A program made the position numbers and the translations under genes. Shown in pieces: positions 11,551 to 24,460 of a stretch of DNA of 64,000 nt (its first letter is position 1; each line of letters begins with the position of its first letter). A model generated the notes under the pieces. It saw only the letters and a program-made list of their open reading frames with translations, was not told the origin of the DNA and searched no databases. This DNA is from Tretioscincus oriximinensis (Eukaryota; Chordata; Lepidosauria; Squamata; Gymnophthalmidae): NCBI GenBank assembly GCA_022410635.1, contig JAJVDF010000494.1, forward strand, positions 570,105-634,104, given 5' to 3'.

Positions 11551-12450
11551 TGGAAAAAACAATTCTAGATTCAGCCCAACTTTATATATTTGTAATATTC
11601 CAAGGGTTCTCAGACAACATCACTCTAATGCTGTCTAGAATCAATGTTACATTAAGGTTTAAATCTTTATTGACATATAGAGCCTTAATCAATTTACTAA
11701 ATTTGACATATCTATTAGTCTGTCTTTACTGTTTGCATCTGGTGAAGCAGATTTCTTTATCTCTTTTAGTTTTTCAGGTGCTATAGATGTCCATTCCCAG
11801 TGTTAGGCCCCTTCCAGTTGAACTGTTTAAATCCAGATTTAATTTTAAATCCAGAATAACCCAATTGCCTGTCTGTTCTCACCTTTCTGCATTATCATAG
11901 CAAGGAGCTGACATATCTACAGGGAATAGTATTCCCAATCCATTGCCTGTTTGAAAACTCATGTGCACAGTCTCCCGATGGGTTGCTCTTCCCTCTCCCC
12001 TCATACATCTGAGCTCCTGTGTGCACGTCTTGCTTTGAATCTCAGCCTAGCGCACAGGCCTTGCCTCAAAGCAGAATTCTTGCTTTTTCCTGTTTGTGCA
12101 TGTCATATCACCTTATTTCTTTGGGAGGAAAGAGAAGCTCGCTTTGATAGCAGCTTGTAACTATTATGAGTAAAATCTGGGGCAACAGGAATTTTAGCAA
12201 ATGGATTGCTGAAACTGCATGAGCACGTGTGACGGATTAGCCTTGATGTAACTACGAAAGCTTTAGAAATATCTCATCTGGAGGAGGCCTTAGAAAGTGG
12301 AGTGGTATATCTTTGGGTATATTTTATTTGTCTTTATTTGAATTAATTATAAAATTAAAAAATGAAAAATGTTTCTTTCTAGACCACAAAAATAGTAACT
12401 GACTTTGATTCTTATCTTCTGTCAAAATGGAAGTCTATGGGCTAGGAGAA
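11551..12450. other. Intron 3, middle part
   Basis: About 11810-11930 may be a further repeat fragment (gttgaactgtttaaatccag). Otherwise nothing is recognised. Confidence 0.4.
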
Positions 12451-12705
12451 ATATAAGAACATAAGAACAAAAGAAGAGCCATACTGGATAAGCCCATCTA
12501 GTCCAGCATTCTGTCTCACACAGAGGCCCACCAGATGCACCTGGGCTGTCTGAACAGAGGAAAGCAAAACATGCACCTGTTCATGACTCCCTGCAAATGG
12601 TATTTCAGGAGTCCTGCCTGTTGCTCCATCCCGGAGGCAACATCCAGACATCCATCCTAGTATCCATTTATACCCTTGGTGTATATGGCAGCAACCATCC
12701 ATCAC
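12451..12705 (-). repeat. CR1-clade LINE 3' end
   Basis: The sequence starts with octamer-like aagaacataagaaca and carries the conserved block catctagtccagcattctgt through gagcaacaggcaggactcct in reverse. It is a 3'-terminal fragment lacking the reverse transcriptase. Confidence 0.85.
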
Positions 12706-12809
12706 CTGCCTATTTACTTACAAAAGGGGTGCTGGGACAGGAGGAAAGTTGCATTAGATTCTAATTTACTGAAATAATAGTGAACAAAAAAGATGGTTTT
12801 CCTTTTCAG

Positions 12810-12854
12810 GGGCTTCCTGGAGCAAAAGGAGAACCTGGTCTTAAAGGAGAAAAG
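12810..12854 (+). CDS. COL15A1: Collagen XV exon w4 (first triplets)
   Basis: This is a 45-nt exon coding five Gly-X-Y triplets, GLPGAKGEPGLKGEK. It is bounded by ccttttcag and AAG|gtaggt. It opens the first triple-helical block directly after the w3 noncollagenous segment. Charged K-G-E/E-K triplets at this position resemble the MKGQAGPKGEKG start I recall for human collagen XV. Confidence 0.9.
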
Positions 12855-14348
12855 GTAGGTAATTTTTACTATAAGTGACATAAATTTAATCACCAGTAAA
12901 ATGACATTTGATGTTGGCCTGATATACAGTAGTTTGAGAATGTAGGTTTGCACTGCTATTTAGAAGACACTCTTATATTTCTTTCATGCTATGGCTGACA
13001 GACAGATAAAGCATGAAATGCACATATGCTTGTTAGTAGAAAGACATCCACAGAAAGNAATTGTTTGTATGGATTAGGCTCGCTCATGAAGTTCTATGTT
13101 GCTCTTGCTTTCTACTTTCAGTTAAGTAATATGCATGAATTTATTTGGATTTCTTTGCCAAATATTGGGGAACATATTTTGGCAATGCATGAAAGCTCTT
13201 TCTGAAATGGGTTATCCAGTGGCATTGAGACTAAAATTTTGATTCTTAGCCCTTGGTGTCTAGTTCTGAAGCTCAGTTCAGAACTTTGTGAGTGGATGGT
13301 GGTTGATATGAAATAGTGTCATTGTGTAGACAGCACTGCTTGAGACTATGTCTTTCCATGATCGAACAAATAGGGGTTGCTAGTGCAGACTCACTGATTT
13401 GTATCACAGAGAGGTGACTGCAAAAAGGCCTTGAGATAGTTAATATTTGTAGCAGAAGAAAAATTAAACCGGAATTGTCATCAATATGTTGAAATGAAAG
13501 AAGAGACGAAGCTGTTGGCAACATCAACTGAACACTCCATATTCTATCCAGTTCAAGGTACCCTTTGAACTGGAGAGAAGTATTTAGACATATTGTATTT
13601 AAGATTTCACCTTAGTGGCCAGAAAATTGGTAATAAGATNCTATGAGAAGAGACCTACACAGGGGAAAAGGAAGTGCCCAGTAGGGGCCAAAGTGGCATG
13701 GTGTCTAAACATCAGCAGTGCCTCTCCGAATACTGGTAAGTATCCCTGAAACCATTTTTCTGTAAGTAATCTGTTTGCCACCATGTAGACAGAGGCAGCT
13801 TTGAAGGCAACTTACCTAGTCTGCATCCTTTCTGATGGTATTTTTGATGTACAAAAGGTACCACTATGTTGTTTCTTTGAAACCAAGGAACTTTAGTTTT
13901 CCAGATTTGGGGATAGTGAGGGTGTGATAAGTATAGCATAAAGTCAAAGTATGCCTTCATTCTGGGGTGGGAGAAAGCCCTCCTCTCTTAAGTTGCAGTT
14001 TCCTGCAAGGAGATACAATTTAAATTTAACTCAGAGAAGAAATTATGATTGCTCAGTTTAAATATATGTTGTCCTATTCTGTTGCTTGTTGTAGCAAAAT
14101 ACAAGATACAGAAATGGGCCTAAGTTAAGGAAGTGAGATTCCAGATGAATATTAGTGACATTTATAGTTAAAGAAGTTAAACAGTTGAGCCTTGAGTGAT
14201 GATGGCTTCTTCTCTGAATATATTCTGTTGGAAGCAGAACATCCATTATTTCTCAAAGGTTTACTACAAAGTTTGTAAAGAATTTAATTGTATATCTTTT
14301 GATCTATATAGTCTAAGTTTTTCAGTATTATTTCTGCCTTCATTTTAG
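12855..14348. other. Intron 4
   Basis: No transposon is recognised. A few short open frames have no family similarity. Confidence 0.5.
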
Positions 14349-14426
14349 GGAGATCCTGGGGTTGGATTACCAGGTCCCCCTGGGCCACCAGGTCCTCCTG
14401 GGTCACCTGGACTGTCAAAGGGATCT
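14349..14426 (+). CDS. COL15A1: Collagen XV exon w5
   Basis: This exon has 26 codons. It codes GDPG, a V-G-L-P interruption, then three uninterrupted G-P-P triplets and GSPGLSKGS, so the triplet frame slips at both ends. Acceptor cattttag, donor TCT|gtgagt. The Pro-rich run is a strong helix-forming stretch. Confidence 0.92.
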
Positions 14427-16000
14427 GTGAGTTTCAATATTTGTTATGGAGCATGTTTGTTGTTTGATGGTCTCTTTTCCATCATGTCTGAAGCAATTTG
14501 ACAAGAACAATAAAAGAATGAAAAAGACAAAGGAAAATGGTGAAGGGAGGAAATGTGATGAAATTGAGTGGGAAGGAAATGTCAAGAAGACACAGTTTTG
14601 GAAAATTTATTAGTTTATTTCAGTGGTCTGCCTCATTCTGTCAAATCCCATTGATGTGATTTTTTTTAGATAAAAAGGAACAAACTAGTGAAAAAAGTTA
14701 AACTTTTGCTTCCTCGGTCTTTCCCTAACTGCTCACTTTGATCACAGGAAAGTTCATTTTCAACCCAGCCAAAACTGTCTGTGGTCACATGTTATGGGAC
14801 ATATGANTTAAGTTATTTTTGAGTCTTTAAAAAAATCTTGGGAGACTGACTTCCAAGTCGCAAATCTAGAAAATATTATCCAAAGTTCTCTAACCAATAT
14901 TCTTTTCTTTTGAGTTGTAAAAACACAATAAAAAGATAAACGTCTATTAACAATTATGCTAAGTGACCTTCCCTACTTTTAAATGCTGCTGTTTTTTAAT
15001 ACGTTAAGTGTGTTTTTACTATAAACCACCCTGAGACCTTTGGGTATAGGGCGGTATAGAAATGTAAATTAAATTTGTTGTGATCAGTTGGAAGCACCAT
15101 TAAAATACCGTATGGAATTTTCCATAGTTCATTATACAGTTAAAACAGATGTGAGGACATTTGATTAAAGAATCTTTTTCTTCAGAGTGAAAACTACTCT
15201 TCACCTCAAACGTACCCCAATTCTTGTTCTTTAGTTGCAGAATGAATAACAATAATTACTTCATTGGAAGAACTTCACAGGTTAAGATACAAGGCTAGAC
15301 ATTAACTACCTCTCACCAAATTTATGTCCAATAAACAATGTAGCCTGCAATGCAACATCATATGGAACTCTTAATGAAGTTTTGAAATATATTTCTGGTT
15401 GCGTTATTGTTTATTATACAAAATTCTAGTTTATAAACTTGTGAAACAGGGACTGGTATTTAGATGTTAAAGAATCAATTTGGGTTTGGAGAAACTTCAA
15501 GAGGCCTCCGCAAAATAGGATCCAAAGCAGTAATACCATCATGCAATACACCAGATTCACTCTAATTTCTCAAAGTTCAGATGCCCTAGCAAAGAGAACA
15601 CAGGATCACATTTAGCCTCCTCTGCTTAAGGGGTGCATTAATGTACAACAAATGTTTTTGAGATATAATAGCATGTTTGTAAATATGTTGACCATGAGGC
15701 AGCATTAGATAAATAAAAAATAGAATTTGGACAACCTAATACCAGTACAATTTCTGATGAACTGACAAAACTTTATGTATTCATCATTCCCCTATAAAAA
15801 ATTGATATAGTGTTTTCTTGTAAGTTTCCAAGTGATGGTGAATGGCTTAAGGAACTATTAATTTTAATATTAAATCTCTAGACCGTTGTAATTACTTATC
15901 AATTTGTTGTTTCTAATTGGTTTGTAATTTTTTCACTGAGAAAAAGAAATNAAAAACATTTCTTCACACGGTGGTCTATTATTAATGTTGTTTATTTTAG
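14427..16000. other. Intron 5
   Basis: About 15020-15080 holds an L2-clade LINE tail (ccaccctgagacctttgggt, then atagggcggtatagaaatg) in sense orientation. The rest is AT-rich with nothing recognised. Confidence 0.6.
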
Positions 16001-16069
16001 GGGAAAATGGAAATGGAAGGGTCTGGATCTGGGTTTAGCTATTTTGATAAAGATACACCGATTCTCAGA
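16001..16069 (+). CDS. COL15A1: Collagen XV exon w6 (E-G-S-G glycosaminoglycan-type interruption)
   Basis: This is a 23-codon noncollagenous exon, GKMEMEGSGSGFSYF followed by DKDTPILR. The acidic residues next to repeated Ser-Gly are the usual context for chondroitin or heparan sulfate attachment. Collagen XV is known as a chondroitin sulfate proteoglycan. Human collagen XV, as I recall it, has a comparable EAEGSG...GSGSG...LLRG segment at the same point, just before a G-P-P run. Donor AGA|gtaagt. Confidence 0.92.
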
Positions 16070-16805
16070 GTAAGTAAAGAACTATTATTACCTCACAAAT
16101 GTTTTTTGAATTCTAATGCAGATTTAATACAACAAGATAACAATAGTCAAAGTACATAATGTTGGTGTCTTTAAAGTTGCTTGATTTCTGATAACTCCCT
16201 ATGCTGCTATTATTGACTCAGATTCTTAAATTGTGGTATGTTGGTGAGAGAGAGGAAAAGCACTGGCAAAGGGGGGGGGGCTGGAATTTAACCCCTTTAG
16301 TGGTGTCCCTTTCATACTCCAATCCCACCCATTTTATTCCAGCCCCAGGAGCAATTACCCTGGTTAAAGAATCTGGAACAGTAATAATATGAGGTCTGCA
16401 TGTTCCAAAGTGGGCTGAGTTAGGATTGCTTAAAGGATGTGCAACCTTAAAGTTTTACTAATTAAATTTAAGTCCGCATTTCTGGACTCTAACAACATCA
16501 CTCTAACTATAGTTAGTTAGACTATATTCTGTGTATAGTCCAAGAAAACCTTAAGAATTCAATAAACTGGAAAGATTCAAGGAAGGTCAACACAGCAATA
16601 AGTGGAGAATATCATTTTGTTGATTTTGCAAATTCTATGTCATTTTGAAAATTTTGGTAAGATGCCTTTCCTTACCTCAAATATTTCATTATTGTTCATC
16701 AAGAAATTCCAAAATATTGTAGTTTATTTTGTTTGACTTCAAGAGCCATTAATTTCTTGGAACAATAGAAGCAATATTTTAAAACAGTATCTCTGGTTTA
16801 CATAG
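16070..16805. other. Intron 6
   Basis: Contains a short G homopolymer near 16271. Nothing else is recognised. Confidence 0.5.
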
Positions 16806-16952
16806 GGTGCTCCTGGACCCCCTGGCCCTCCTGGCCCTCCTGGTTCACCTGGTCTNCCAGGACTTCCAGCAATTCCGGATTCAAATGGAGGAAGTCCTGG
16901 TTTGCCAGGGAAAAATGGGGAAAATGGAACTGCTGGTGACCCAGGTCCACGT
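16806..16952 (+). CDS. COL15A1: Collagen XV exon w7
   Basis: This exon has 49 codons. It codes G-A-P plus three G-P-P triplets, then GSPGLPGLPAIPD, an interruption S-N-G-G-S, and GLPGKNGENGTAGDPGPR. One sequon (N-G-T) lies within the helix. One N in the sequence falls in a Leu codon third position and is harmless. Acceptor acatag, donor CGT|gtaagt. It corresponds to the [19 protein letters not shown] block of human collagen XV as I recall it. Confidence 0.93.
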
Positions 16953-17210
16953 GTAAGTACTGATTCATAGATTTACTTTGTGGGAAATAAGCTTAGATTT
17001 GTGCATTTTTTATTTTTTTTTTGGCAATGCCTTGTTGCCAAAGGGATCCATACCTCAACTATATTTTGAAGCACACAAGCTAGTGACTCTCCCACAGCAG
17101 TACACTGGATGGAGATGGACTTTGGACAAACCAAAGACACACAGTTAAACTCTTTAAACAATGATGGAGTTGGTTTTGACTAGAGTTCAGCTGTTTTAGT
17201 CAGGATGCAT

Positions 17211-17385
17211 GGGAACATAAGATACAACTCACCTAGTCCAGCAATCTGTCTCACACAGTTGCTCATCAGTTGCACCTGGGCACTCTCTAACAGAAGAAGG
17301 CAAAACCTTTACTTGTCCCNGAGTTCCTGCAAACAGTTTTTCAGGAATACTGCCTTTTGCTCCATGCCAGAGGCTCTACCAATAC
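17211..17385 (-). repeat. CR1-clade LINE 3' end, degraded
   Basis: Begins gaacataagatacaactcac and keeps the blocks cctagtccagcaatctgtct and tttttcaggaatactgcctt, with several substitutions relative to the copy at 12451. Confidence 0.75.
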
Positions 17386-17687
17386 ATCTGTGATATGGAA
17401 GTGGAATGGAATCCACTACGTCCCATACAACATGATACAATGGTGATATCAGGGCATTGTGCACCAAGGTGTAGCAGTAAATTTTGGAAAAACAAAAAAT
17501 ACTGTCCAGAAAAGGACATTCGCTCTTAACACACATGTCAACTGTACTTCAAAGCTGTAAGACCAGATGTTTGGGAGGCAGCAGGAATAAACAACTGCAG
17601 TGATTAAATCTGTTGCCAGTTTAGGTATTTGTATTTTCATCTTAATTGTGAAGGCCTTTCTTAAGATAAAGGATACTGTTTGTTTAT

Positions 17688-18190
17688 TTACTTAAATTTA
17701 TATTCTGCAATAGACCTGAAGAGCTCAGGATAGATCACAATAAAAATACAAAAATAGATTAAAATAGAACAATTAAAAATAGAACAGTGCCTTCAAAGAG
17801 AACAGAATTTTGGCTCAGCTGAAGGTAAGGTCAAAATGCCCGTCTTCACTAGAAATCTGAACAGAGGGAAGAGAATTCCACAATCTGGGAGCTATCACAG
17901 AGAAGGCCCTCTCATGTGTCCATACCCCTTTGACAAGTGAAGGAAGTGGGACTGTCATGAGAGCCCCATCAGAAGATTTTAGGGTGCAGGCAGGTACATA
18001 TGGGAGGAGAAAAATCCTTCAAATATTTGGGGCTCTGTAAATCATTGTTAGTTCCTTCGACTGGGTTTGGTAGCAAATGGGCAACCAATACAGTTCTTCC
18101 AGGACCAGTGCAATGTGCTGCCAAGTTCTACGTGAGCTGCAGCTTCTGAACCGTCTTCAAAGATTGTCTTTAGTTATAAATCACATTTAA
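17688..18190 (-). repeat. L2-clade LINE 3' region
   Basis: In reverse the element ends ...gcagaatataaatttaagta. The body shares the ccaggtaaaa/ggaagagaattccacaatct/gagaaggccctct blocks with the copy at 63078-63500. There is no coding part. Confidence 0.7.
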
Positions 18191-18659
18191 TAAAGATTTT
18201 GGTGGGCAAAAATGTTGAAGAATTTTATCAGCAGACCCAGGGGGAGGGTGTAATGAATTTCCACATATTATAGGAATTAAGAGAGATTTGAAAATGGTCA
18301 GAACCTGTTTCAAGTTGACATTGGGCAAAGTGCTCACAGAGGAAAGTAGTAAATAAATTGGAAGATAATCAATTCATTGTATACAACCCCAGTAGGCAGC
18401 ACTTTTAGAATATCAGAAGTGTACTAACCATCTTACAATAAATGAAAACAATGTCCATAGAGATATAAATGATAAATGTGTTGCAAATGAGTTTAATATT
18501 GAATTTCTTCTTGAAGGATTTTGTGCTTTTCTACCCATTTTGTACCTTGTTGACTAGTTAAGGAATGTTTAACGTAATATTTATGTTATGTCAGTGTTAC
18601 AGTATAAGCAAGCCTTATTATGGTCTGTCATTATGCATGGCTTACATATCTATTTGCAG
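18191..18659. other. Intron 7, distal part
   Basis: AT-rich; nothing recognised. Confidence 0.5.
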
Positions 18660-18722
18660 GGGCCTCCTGGTCGCCATGGTGAAAATGGACAAGCAGGCAC
18701 TACAGGGAACAAGGGAGAAAAG
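18660..18722 (+). CDS. COL15A1: Collagen XV exon w8
   Basis: This exon codes seven perfect triplets in 63 nt, GPPGRHGENGQAG then TTGNKGEK. Acceptor tatttgcag, donor AAG|gtatgt. The charged Y positions (R, K) are typical of basement-membrane-type collagens. Confidence 0.93.
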
Positions 18723-19354
18723 GTATGTTTTTCTTTACATTCTGTGCTGCCCTCTGGTAAAATTCTAAAGATGGTTTATGAGCATATTAAAAAGAAATAG
18801 TCAGCTTCAGGTTCAGCATGGGGATGATGAGGAAACTTTTCTCACAATTGTTCAGTTAACTGCTTTTATTTTCCAGGGGACTCCGTTGCACTCTAGTACC
18901 CACTTGGCTCCAAAATCAGAAAGAGAACAGTGGGCAGAAGTGCTATTTGGTCCACTGTGATGGTGGGAGGCACAGGGATGGTCTGCCGTCCAGCCCCCAA
19001 AGCTCCAGGAATACCAGGAACATGGCAGGCAGAGGCAGCTTAACCTCCTGTAATGGCATTAGATGCAGCACTTCTGTTGTCTGGCTCTTCTGGCCCTAGA
19101 GCAGCAAGAATGTGGCAGGCAGAGTCACCATCTGGCCTGCTGTGATGACAGTGAATCTGGCACTCCTGCAAGTGTGTGGCATCCTCTCACTCTCACTCAC
19201 ATGGATTGCTGGCATGCACATGCATGCAAATGTTGATTGACATCAATTCTACTTCCACTGCAGCATCTACATTACACACTGCAATGGAGGAGAAGCAACC
19301 CAGAAGCCCACAAAATTTAAAAATCAAGTTGACAATCCAATTTCTAAAATTTGC
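18723..19354. other. Intron 8, proximal part
   Basis: Contains repeat-like GC-richer sequence (about 18860-19250) that I cannot classify. Confidence 0.4.
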
Positions 19355-19362
19355 TGCTGGGT

Positions 19363-19835
19363 TAGGGTTGCCATATTTTGGCAGCCCAAAACCGGGACGG
19401 GGTGGGGGTGGGGTGCATGCACACATGTGCACACACACACATGCTTGCGCACACACACACACACATGCACACACGGACGCTTGTGGTGAGACAAGCAGAA
19501 CAGAGCTGTTCTCCTGTCACAAACCCAGGCATTTTTCCTCTGCTGGAGGTGAGTTGGCGCGCTTTGCCTGACAGCAGGTGTGAAACCCCNCCTCCTGCAG
19601 AGGAGCAGCTACGGCACGCTCCGAGGTTCCTTCTAGGACCCTGTAAAGCGTTGCCCGGGCTGCAGCCATCAATCCTGACAGCTCCTTTGCCTTTAAAATC
19701 CTGGATTTTTACATTCCCTGATGCAGCATCGGGGAATGTAAAAATCCAGGATTTTCTCTTAAAACCCGGAGGGGACTATATTTTAGTCTGCAAAGCCGGG
19801 ATTGTCCCGCCTTCCCGGGACGTATGGCAACCTTA
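19363..19835. mobile_element. Non-autonomous hAT element, copy A
   Basis: The termini are TAGGGTTGCCATA and, at the right end, TATGGCAACCTTA, inverted to each other over about 13 bp with one mismatch. They are flanked by a perfect 8-bp duplication TGCTGGGT (19355-19362 and 19836-19843), the hAT signature. The interior has an AC-rich microsatellite (19418-19480), a GC-rich portion and a 61-bp near-perfect hairpin (19695-19755). There is no transposase frame. A second copy is at 29914 in the opposite orientation. Confidence 0.93.
19695..19755. repeat. Hairpin inside the hAT element
   Basis: The arms are AAAATCCTGGATTTTTACAT plus TCCC, and GGGAATGTAAAAATCCAGGA plus TTTT, around a short gatgcagcatc centre. 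The same hairpin occurs in the other copy (about 29996-30054). Confidence 0.9.
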
Positions 19836-19843
19836 TGCTGGGT

Positions 19844-20319
19844 ACTGAGGAATTCAGAGATTATTTCCAGATTTCCAGGAGGGTTACAACTCACCAAATA
19901 TCTGGTAGTAGTCCTGCATTAGATGTAATTCCCAAAATGCATCATTTTGGCCTATGCAAAAGCTTCATTTGTTGCCATTCAATATTCGTTGCTGTTTCTG
20001 GGAATTCATGAGGCCCACTATATGGTTCTTCTAACACTTGCCCATTTTGGCCATAAGAAAACTTCTCCATCTGCTCAGGTTAGGCAAGGTTAACTTTGCA
20101 CAAAATACTCTATATTGAAAAGAACTTTTATATATATATTTCAGTTTATTTCATATTTGAAGCATGTCTTTATGATTAAAGTATTCATTCAAATATATAC
20201 AATATATGTTTTTTGTTAGTATACTTTGGATAAAATATATTTAATAAAAAAAAATCTTCTTTTATTCTGTTCTCAGCTATAATTCTTTTTGTAACTATAT
20301 ATATTACTTTAACTTACAG
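19844..20319. other. Intron 8, distal part
   Basis: AT-rich; includes TA-rich short runs. Nothing recognised. Confidence 0.5.
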
Positions 20320-20355
20320 GGCNATCAGGGCCTTCAGGGAGTTGATGGACAAAAG
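20320..20355 (+). CDS. COL15A1: Collagen XV exon w9
   Basis: This exon has four triplets in 36 nt, GxQGLQGVDGQK. The N lies in the first base of the second codon (NAT: Asn, Asp, His or Tyr). Acceptor aacttacag, donor AAG|gtaatc. Confidence 0.9.
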
Positions 20356-20959
20356 GTAATCCAACAAAGCACTTTAGATGTGAATTCAGACTGGAATTAC
20401 AATGCTACTGTTACAACTAATATTTCTATGCTTCCATAGATACTTCAGGAAAAAATGTTTTATCCCTGAATTTTTGCAGATGGTCACACTATCTAGAAAG
20501 CCGGGTATTTGTTAATTATCTCGGCGTAGGTTGCAACATTAAGAACAATTTAAAAGAACCTGTTATAAGCAATAACTGCCTGAAATTGGGCAAGGGAAAC
20601 TGTTTCTCAGCTAAAGGATGATAAAAAGAACAAAGTAATTGACCATGTTTGTATGATAAAGGGCATTTTTCCAGGTAAGAGGATTTCATTTGCATGAGAT
20701 CCCGTTTAGCACCACTAAAATAACTGTGTAAGTCAGCACAATCTAAGGTTCTCTTTTGCATCTCCTGACAATAGAAGTGATGCAAAATGCTAGATCTTCA
20801 TTCATTAATAGCGAAGTGACCTATGATACATTGCCCCCATTTCAATCGTGGAATATCCACCACTTTTGAAGTATATGAACCAGGTGTGCGTTGTATCCAT
20901 AAGAATGGTAGACCCTTTCTGACACGCAAAACTGGAAGCTCATTCCAAAGAAGTGATCT
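20356..20959. other. Intron 9, proximal part
   Basis: Nothing recognised. Confidence 0.5.
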
Positions 20960-23780
20960 TATGATAAGGTTGCCAAAATCCAAGAGTCCAAAACTAGCAC
21001 ACAGTTTACAGCCTCATCCCCACGCCCGTTCTGCCCCAACCTCTCCCCATCCAATTTAGTTATTCCATTGATTTCCAGTTTCTTTAAATCAGAATCTTGT
21101 AACACTATTTTGTTGACATTAATATCAAGAATAGAGGTCCATTTACCTCTAGGATCTTTCAATTTGTTCTTCCATTTAAACCAAACTTTCTATGCACATT
21201 TAAGGAAAGTCATAGAATTATTCAATATTGTTTTTTTTTATTGGCTAAGATTGATCGATTTTCCATTAAATTCATAATTCTTTCAACCCTGACCCATTTT
21301 TTCTGTTTTATATTCTATTTCTATCAAATGATTTATTGAGTAATTCGGTACCCTAAAACAACCTTGTTTTATCGATGCACTAAGTATGTAGTTCCTTATT
21401 CTGGCTCTTCCCTCTAATTATCCATTCTTTAATTTTATTGTTCCATTTTTTAATGATGCTTGGTTTGTCACTATTGGTAAAGTTTGGAATAAATATAATT
21501 TTCCTTACTTGTTCTATTGTAATTTTTAAATATTATTATTCCTAAATATTTTATCTTTTTAGGCCTAATTTTAGACCACTTATTCTTCTGATTTCGTTTT
21601 GTTCCTGGGGTTTTGTATTTAATAACAGTAATTCTGATTTATCAATATTAATATACAAGCCTGAATTTTCTTTGAATTCCGATATTATTTGCTTAGTCTT
21701 TACCACCATTTGAATTGGTTGTTCTGAGATAATCAGTGCGTCATCGGCAAATATATTGATTTTGATCATATTCCTTTTCACTTTATATCCNCCCCAGCTA
21801 TTATCCATTCTAATTCTGTTGACAAGAGGTTCTATGGCCAATGCAAATAAATAAGGGAGACAATGGACAACCTTGTCTCATGCCATTTTTTATCAGGAAT
21901 TCTCTAGATGATTCCCCATTGATGACTATATTTGCCCTATTATTTCTGTAGATCTCTTTAATTGTTCTTTGGAATTTTTCTCCTAAATTTAGATCACCAA
22001 TCAATTTAAACAAATACTGATGATTTACTCTATCGAACACTTTGTATACATCCAAATTTAAAATTCCTAGCTTTTTATTGTTTCTTTTTGCATGTTCAAT
22101 TGCATTAAGAGTAATCCTAATTGGCTCCTTAATATCCCTCCCCTTTACAAAACCGTATTGGTCCTCTGCTATCAAGGATGGTAGAATTTTCTCTAGTTGG
22201 TTGGCAACAATCTTCATATAAATTTTATAATCTTGGTTGCACAAGTGTATGGGATGATAAGAGTCTGTAAGCTCCTTGTTCTTATTAGGTTTTAATATGG
22301 TGATGATATCGACCTGTCTCCAAGACTCTGGAATATAGTAATGATTCAGTATGTCATTAAATAGGTTTTTTTAAATGTGGAACTAACTGACTAGAAAATA
22401 TCTTATAGAATGTTCCAGAAAAGCTATCTGGGCCCAGAGATTTATTGGGCTTTAATTTTTTTATTATCTGTTCTATTTCTTCCTCTTCAATTTCTTTATT
22501 TAGTTCCTGTTTATCGAATTCACTTGCTTTTAGGATTATTGGGCCTGTTTCCCCATTAACTCTACTTCCCCGTATAGATCTTCATAAAATTGAACCATTG
22601 TTTCTTTTATATCATTGTTCTCCTCCACCAATTTACCATCTTTGTTCCTTAATTTATTTATTTTAGTTACTTCTCTTATTTCCTTTAAATATCTTGTTAG
22701 TCTTTCATATCTGCAATGTCCTTCGCTTTATTTTCATTACGAATATATAAAAAATTTCTGGTAAGCAGTCTCTAGATCTTTTTCTTTACTTCTTAACTTA
22801 TTTAGATTTCTTTGATTCGTATTTCTTTTGTGCAGTTTTTTTAAAGCCTCAATCTCTTTGATCATCTTATTTCTTTTCTCCTTGAATGATCTTTTAATTC
22901 CAATTTCTTTGTTCATACAATGTCTTCTAATCACCGTTTTAAACATATCCCAAATCAAATTAGATGAGAATTGTCCATTATTGTTGATAAGAAAGAATTG
23001 GATTATTTCATTTGAAGTCTGTCTGTATCTTTAAATGTCACAATCAGATCGAACCTCCATTTTTTTCTTATTCTTCTGCCTTGTTGCCGTATTGTTATTG
23101 GAGCATGATCAGAAATCCAATAATCAAGAATCTGAGCTTTTTGTACCTTGGTCACATTTGTTGTTTTCACCAGCATATGGTCTATATTACTGTACTTTTT
23201 ATGTCTCACTGAAAAATAAGTTTCCACTTGTCGTCCATATTTTCTCTTTAGATCAATTAAATTCCATTTATTTAAATTTATTTTCCCTTTTCTCTTCCTT
23301 TTCCTTCTCCTAATATATTCCTCCCACTCCACCTCTTCATTCAGATCAGATGCATTATGTACATCTCCCTCCGAAAAGAGGGTTATTTTCTGCATGATTC
23401 TATTGAAAAAATACCTTTGATTTTTATTAGGGCTATATAGTGAAACAATAGTCATCAATTGATTATTAATTTTAGCCTTAATTGTGACATTTCTACCATC
23501 TTTGTCCATTTCCTCATCTATTAATTCAAATTTAATGCTTCTATTAATCATTATCGCTACTCCCTTAGACTTATTTGTGCCCCTAGATTCGAATATAAAA
23601 GGCCAGTAGTTATAATTGATTTATTTACCTCTGTCTATTTTCTTATGTGTCTCTTGGATACAAGCAATACCAATATTTTCATCCTTTAACAATCTAATTA
23701 ACTTGAATCTCTTCAAGTCAGAATTCAATCTATTTATATTTACAGATAATATTTTTAGATCCATTTTTCCCTTTTTTTTT
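20960..23780 (-). mobile_element. Decayed L1 retrotransposon ORF2, antisense
   Basis: Read on the minus strand it starts with an ORF2-like N-terminus near 23762 (LSVNINRLNS, then IACIQETH), carries an AP-endonuclease end (ISDHAPI, about 23080), and reverse transcriptase motifs: DQYGFVKGRDI, LDVYKVFDRVN, GMRQGCPLSPL (22244-21870) and FADDALII (about 21740). These are L1-type motifs. Frames are broken by several shifts and stops, and the C-terminal part is shortened. It cannot encode an active protein. The 3' boundary near 20960 is approximate. Confidence 0.85.
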
Positions 23781-24334
23781 GGTTAAACCACTAAAGGATA
23801 TCTATGTAGCTTTAGGACCCCCTTCCTTCCCCAAAAAACAACAACTAGGAAGAGTACAGGGGCTCTCTGGAACGGTCTGAATATCTGAGCAATAGTTTAT
23901 TCTACAATAAATGGCATTTATTGCGGGTTGACTAGTTAATAGCACTTAGCATGTGTGCCTGAGACTTCCTGCTTGCATTNCAAATGAGGTAGAAAATAGC
24001 TGTGTGCCTGCAACCTTAATGAGGAATGAATGAAGTAGCTACTGTGTCATTAGGGAGAAAAGAATCTGAAGGCAGCAAGAGATTTTATTGTGTCTATTTT
24101 TTGGACTGTTTTGTACTTTATTCTAAAATATTTAATTTTTAAAATCCCCCAAAATATAGAAGAGAATTATCTGGCAGTCCCAATCTATATTAATGCAAAA
24201 AAAAAGAGATGCAAACAAAAAATGCAAAAAATCAGAAGCAGCAGTTATAGAATACAGATATAGAAAAAAGTTTCTGACTCTATCACCTCATTTAGACAGT
24301 ACATTTGTAATCTAAATTGTGTTCTTTTGCTCAG
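23781..24334. other. Intron 9, distal part
   Basis: Nothing recognised beyond A/T-rich sequence. Confidence 0.5.
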
Positions 24335-24460
24335 GGAGATTCTGGAGACGTTGGGCTCCCCGGCTCTAAAGGACAACCAGGAGTTCATGGAGAACCTGGG
24401 ATACCAGGTCTACCGGGACCACCAGGTCCTCCTGGGCCAGGCTATGAATTTGGATTTGAG
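24335..24460 (+). CDS. COL15A1: Collagen XV exon w10
   Basis: This exon has 42 codons. It codes thirteen near-perfect triplets from [13 protein letters not shown] to [11 protein letters not shown], ending in a noncollagenous GYEFGFE. Human collagen XV, as I recall it, ends the same block GPGCTMGLGFED, so the Cys there is replaced by Tyr here. Acceptor tgctcag, donor GAG|gtatga. Confidence 0.94.

Noticed and set aside
20950..21060. A third hAT copy starting ataaggttgccaaaatcc
   Set aside because: Only the first dozen bases resemble the terminus; no partner terminus or duplication was found.
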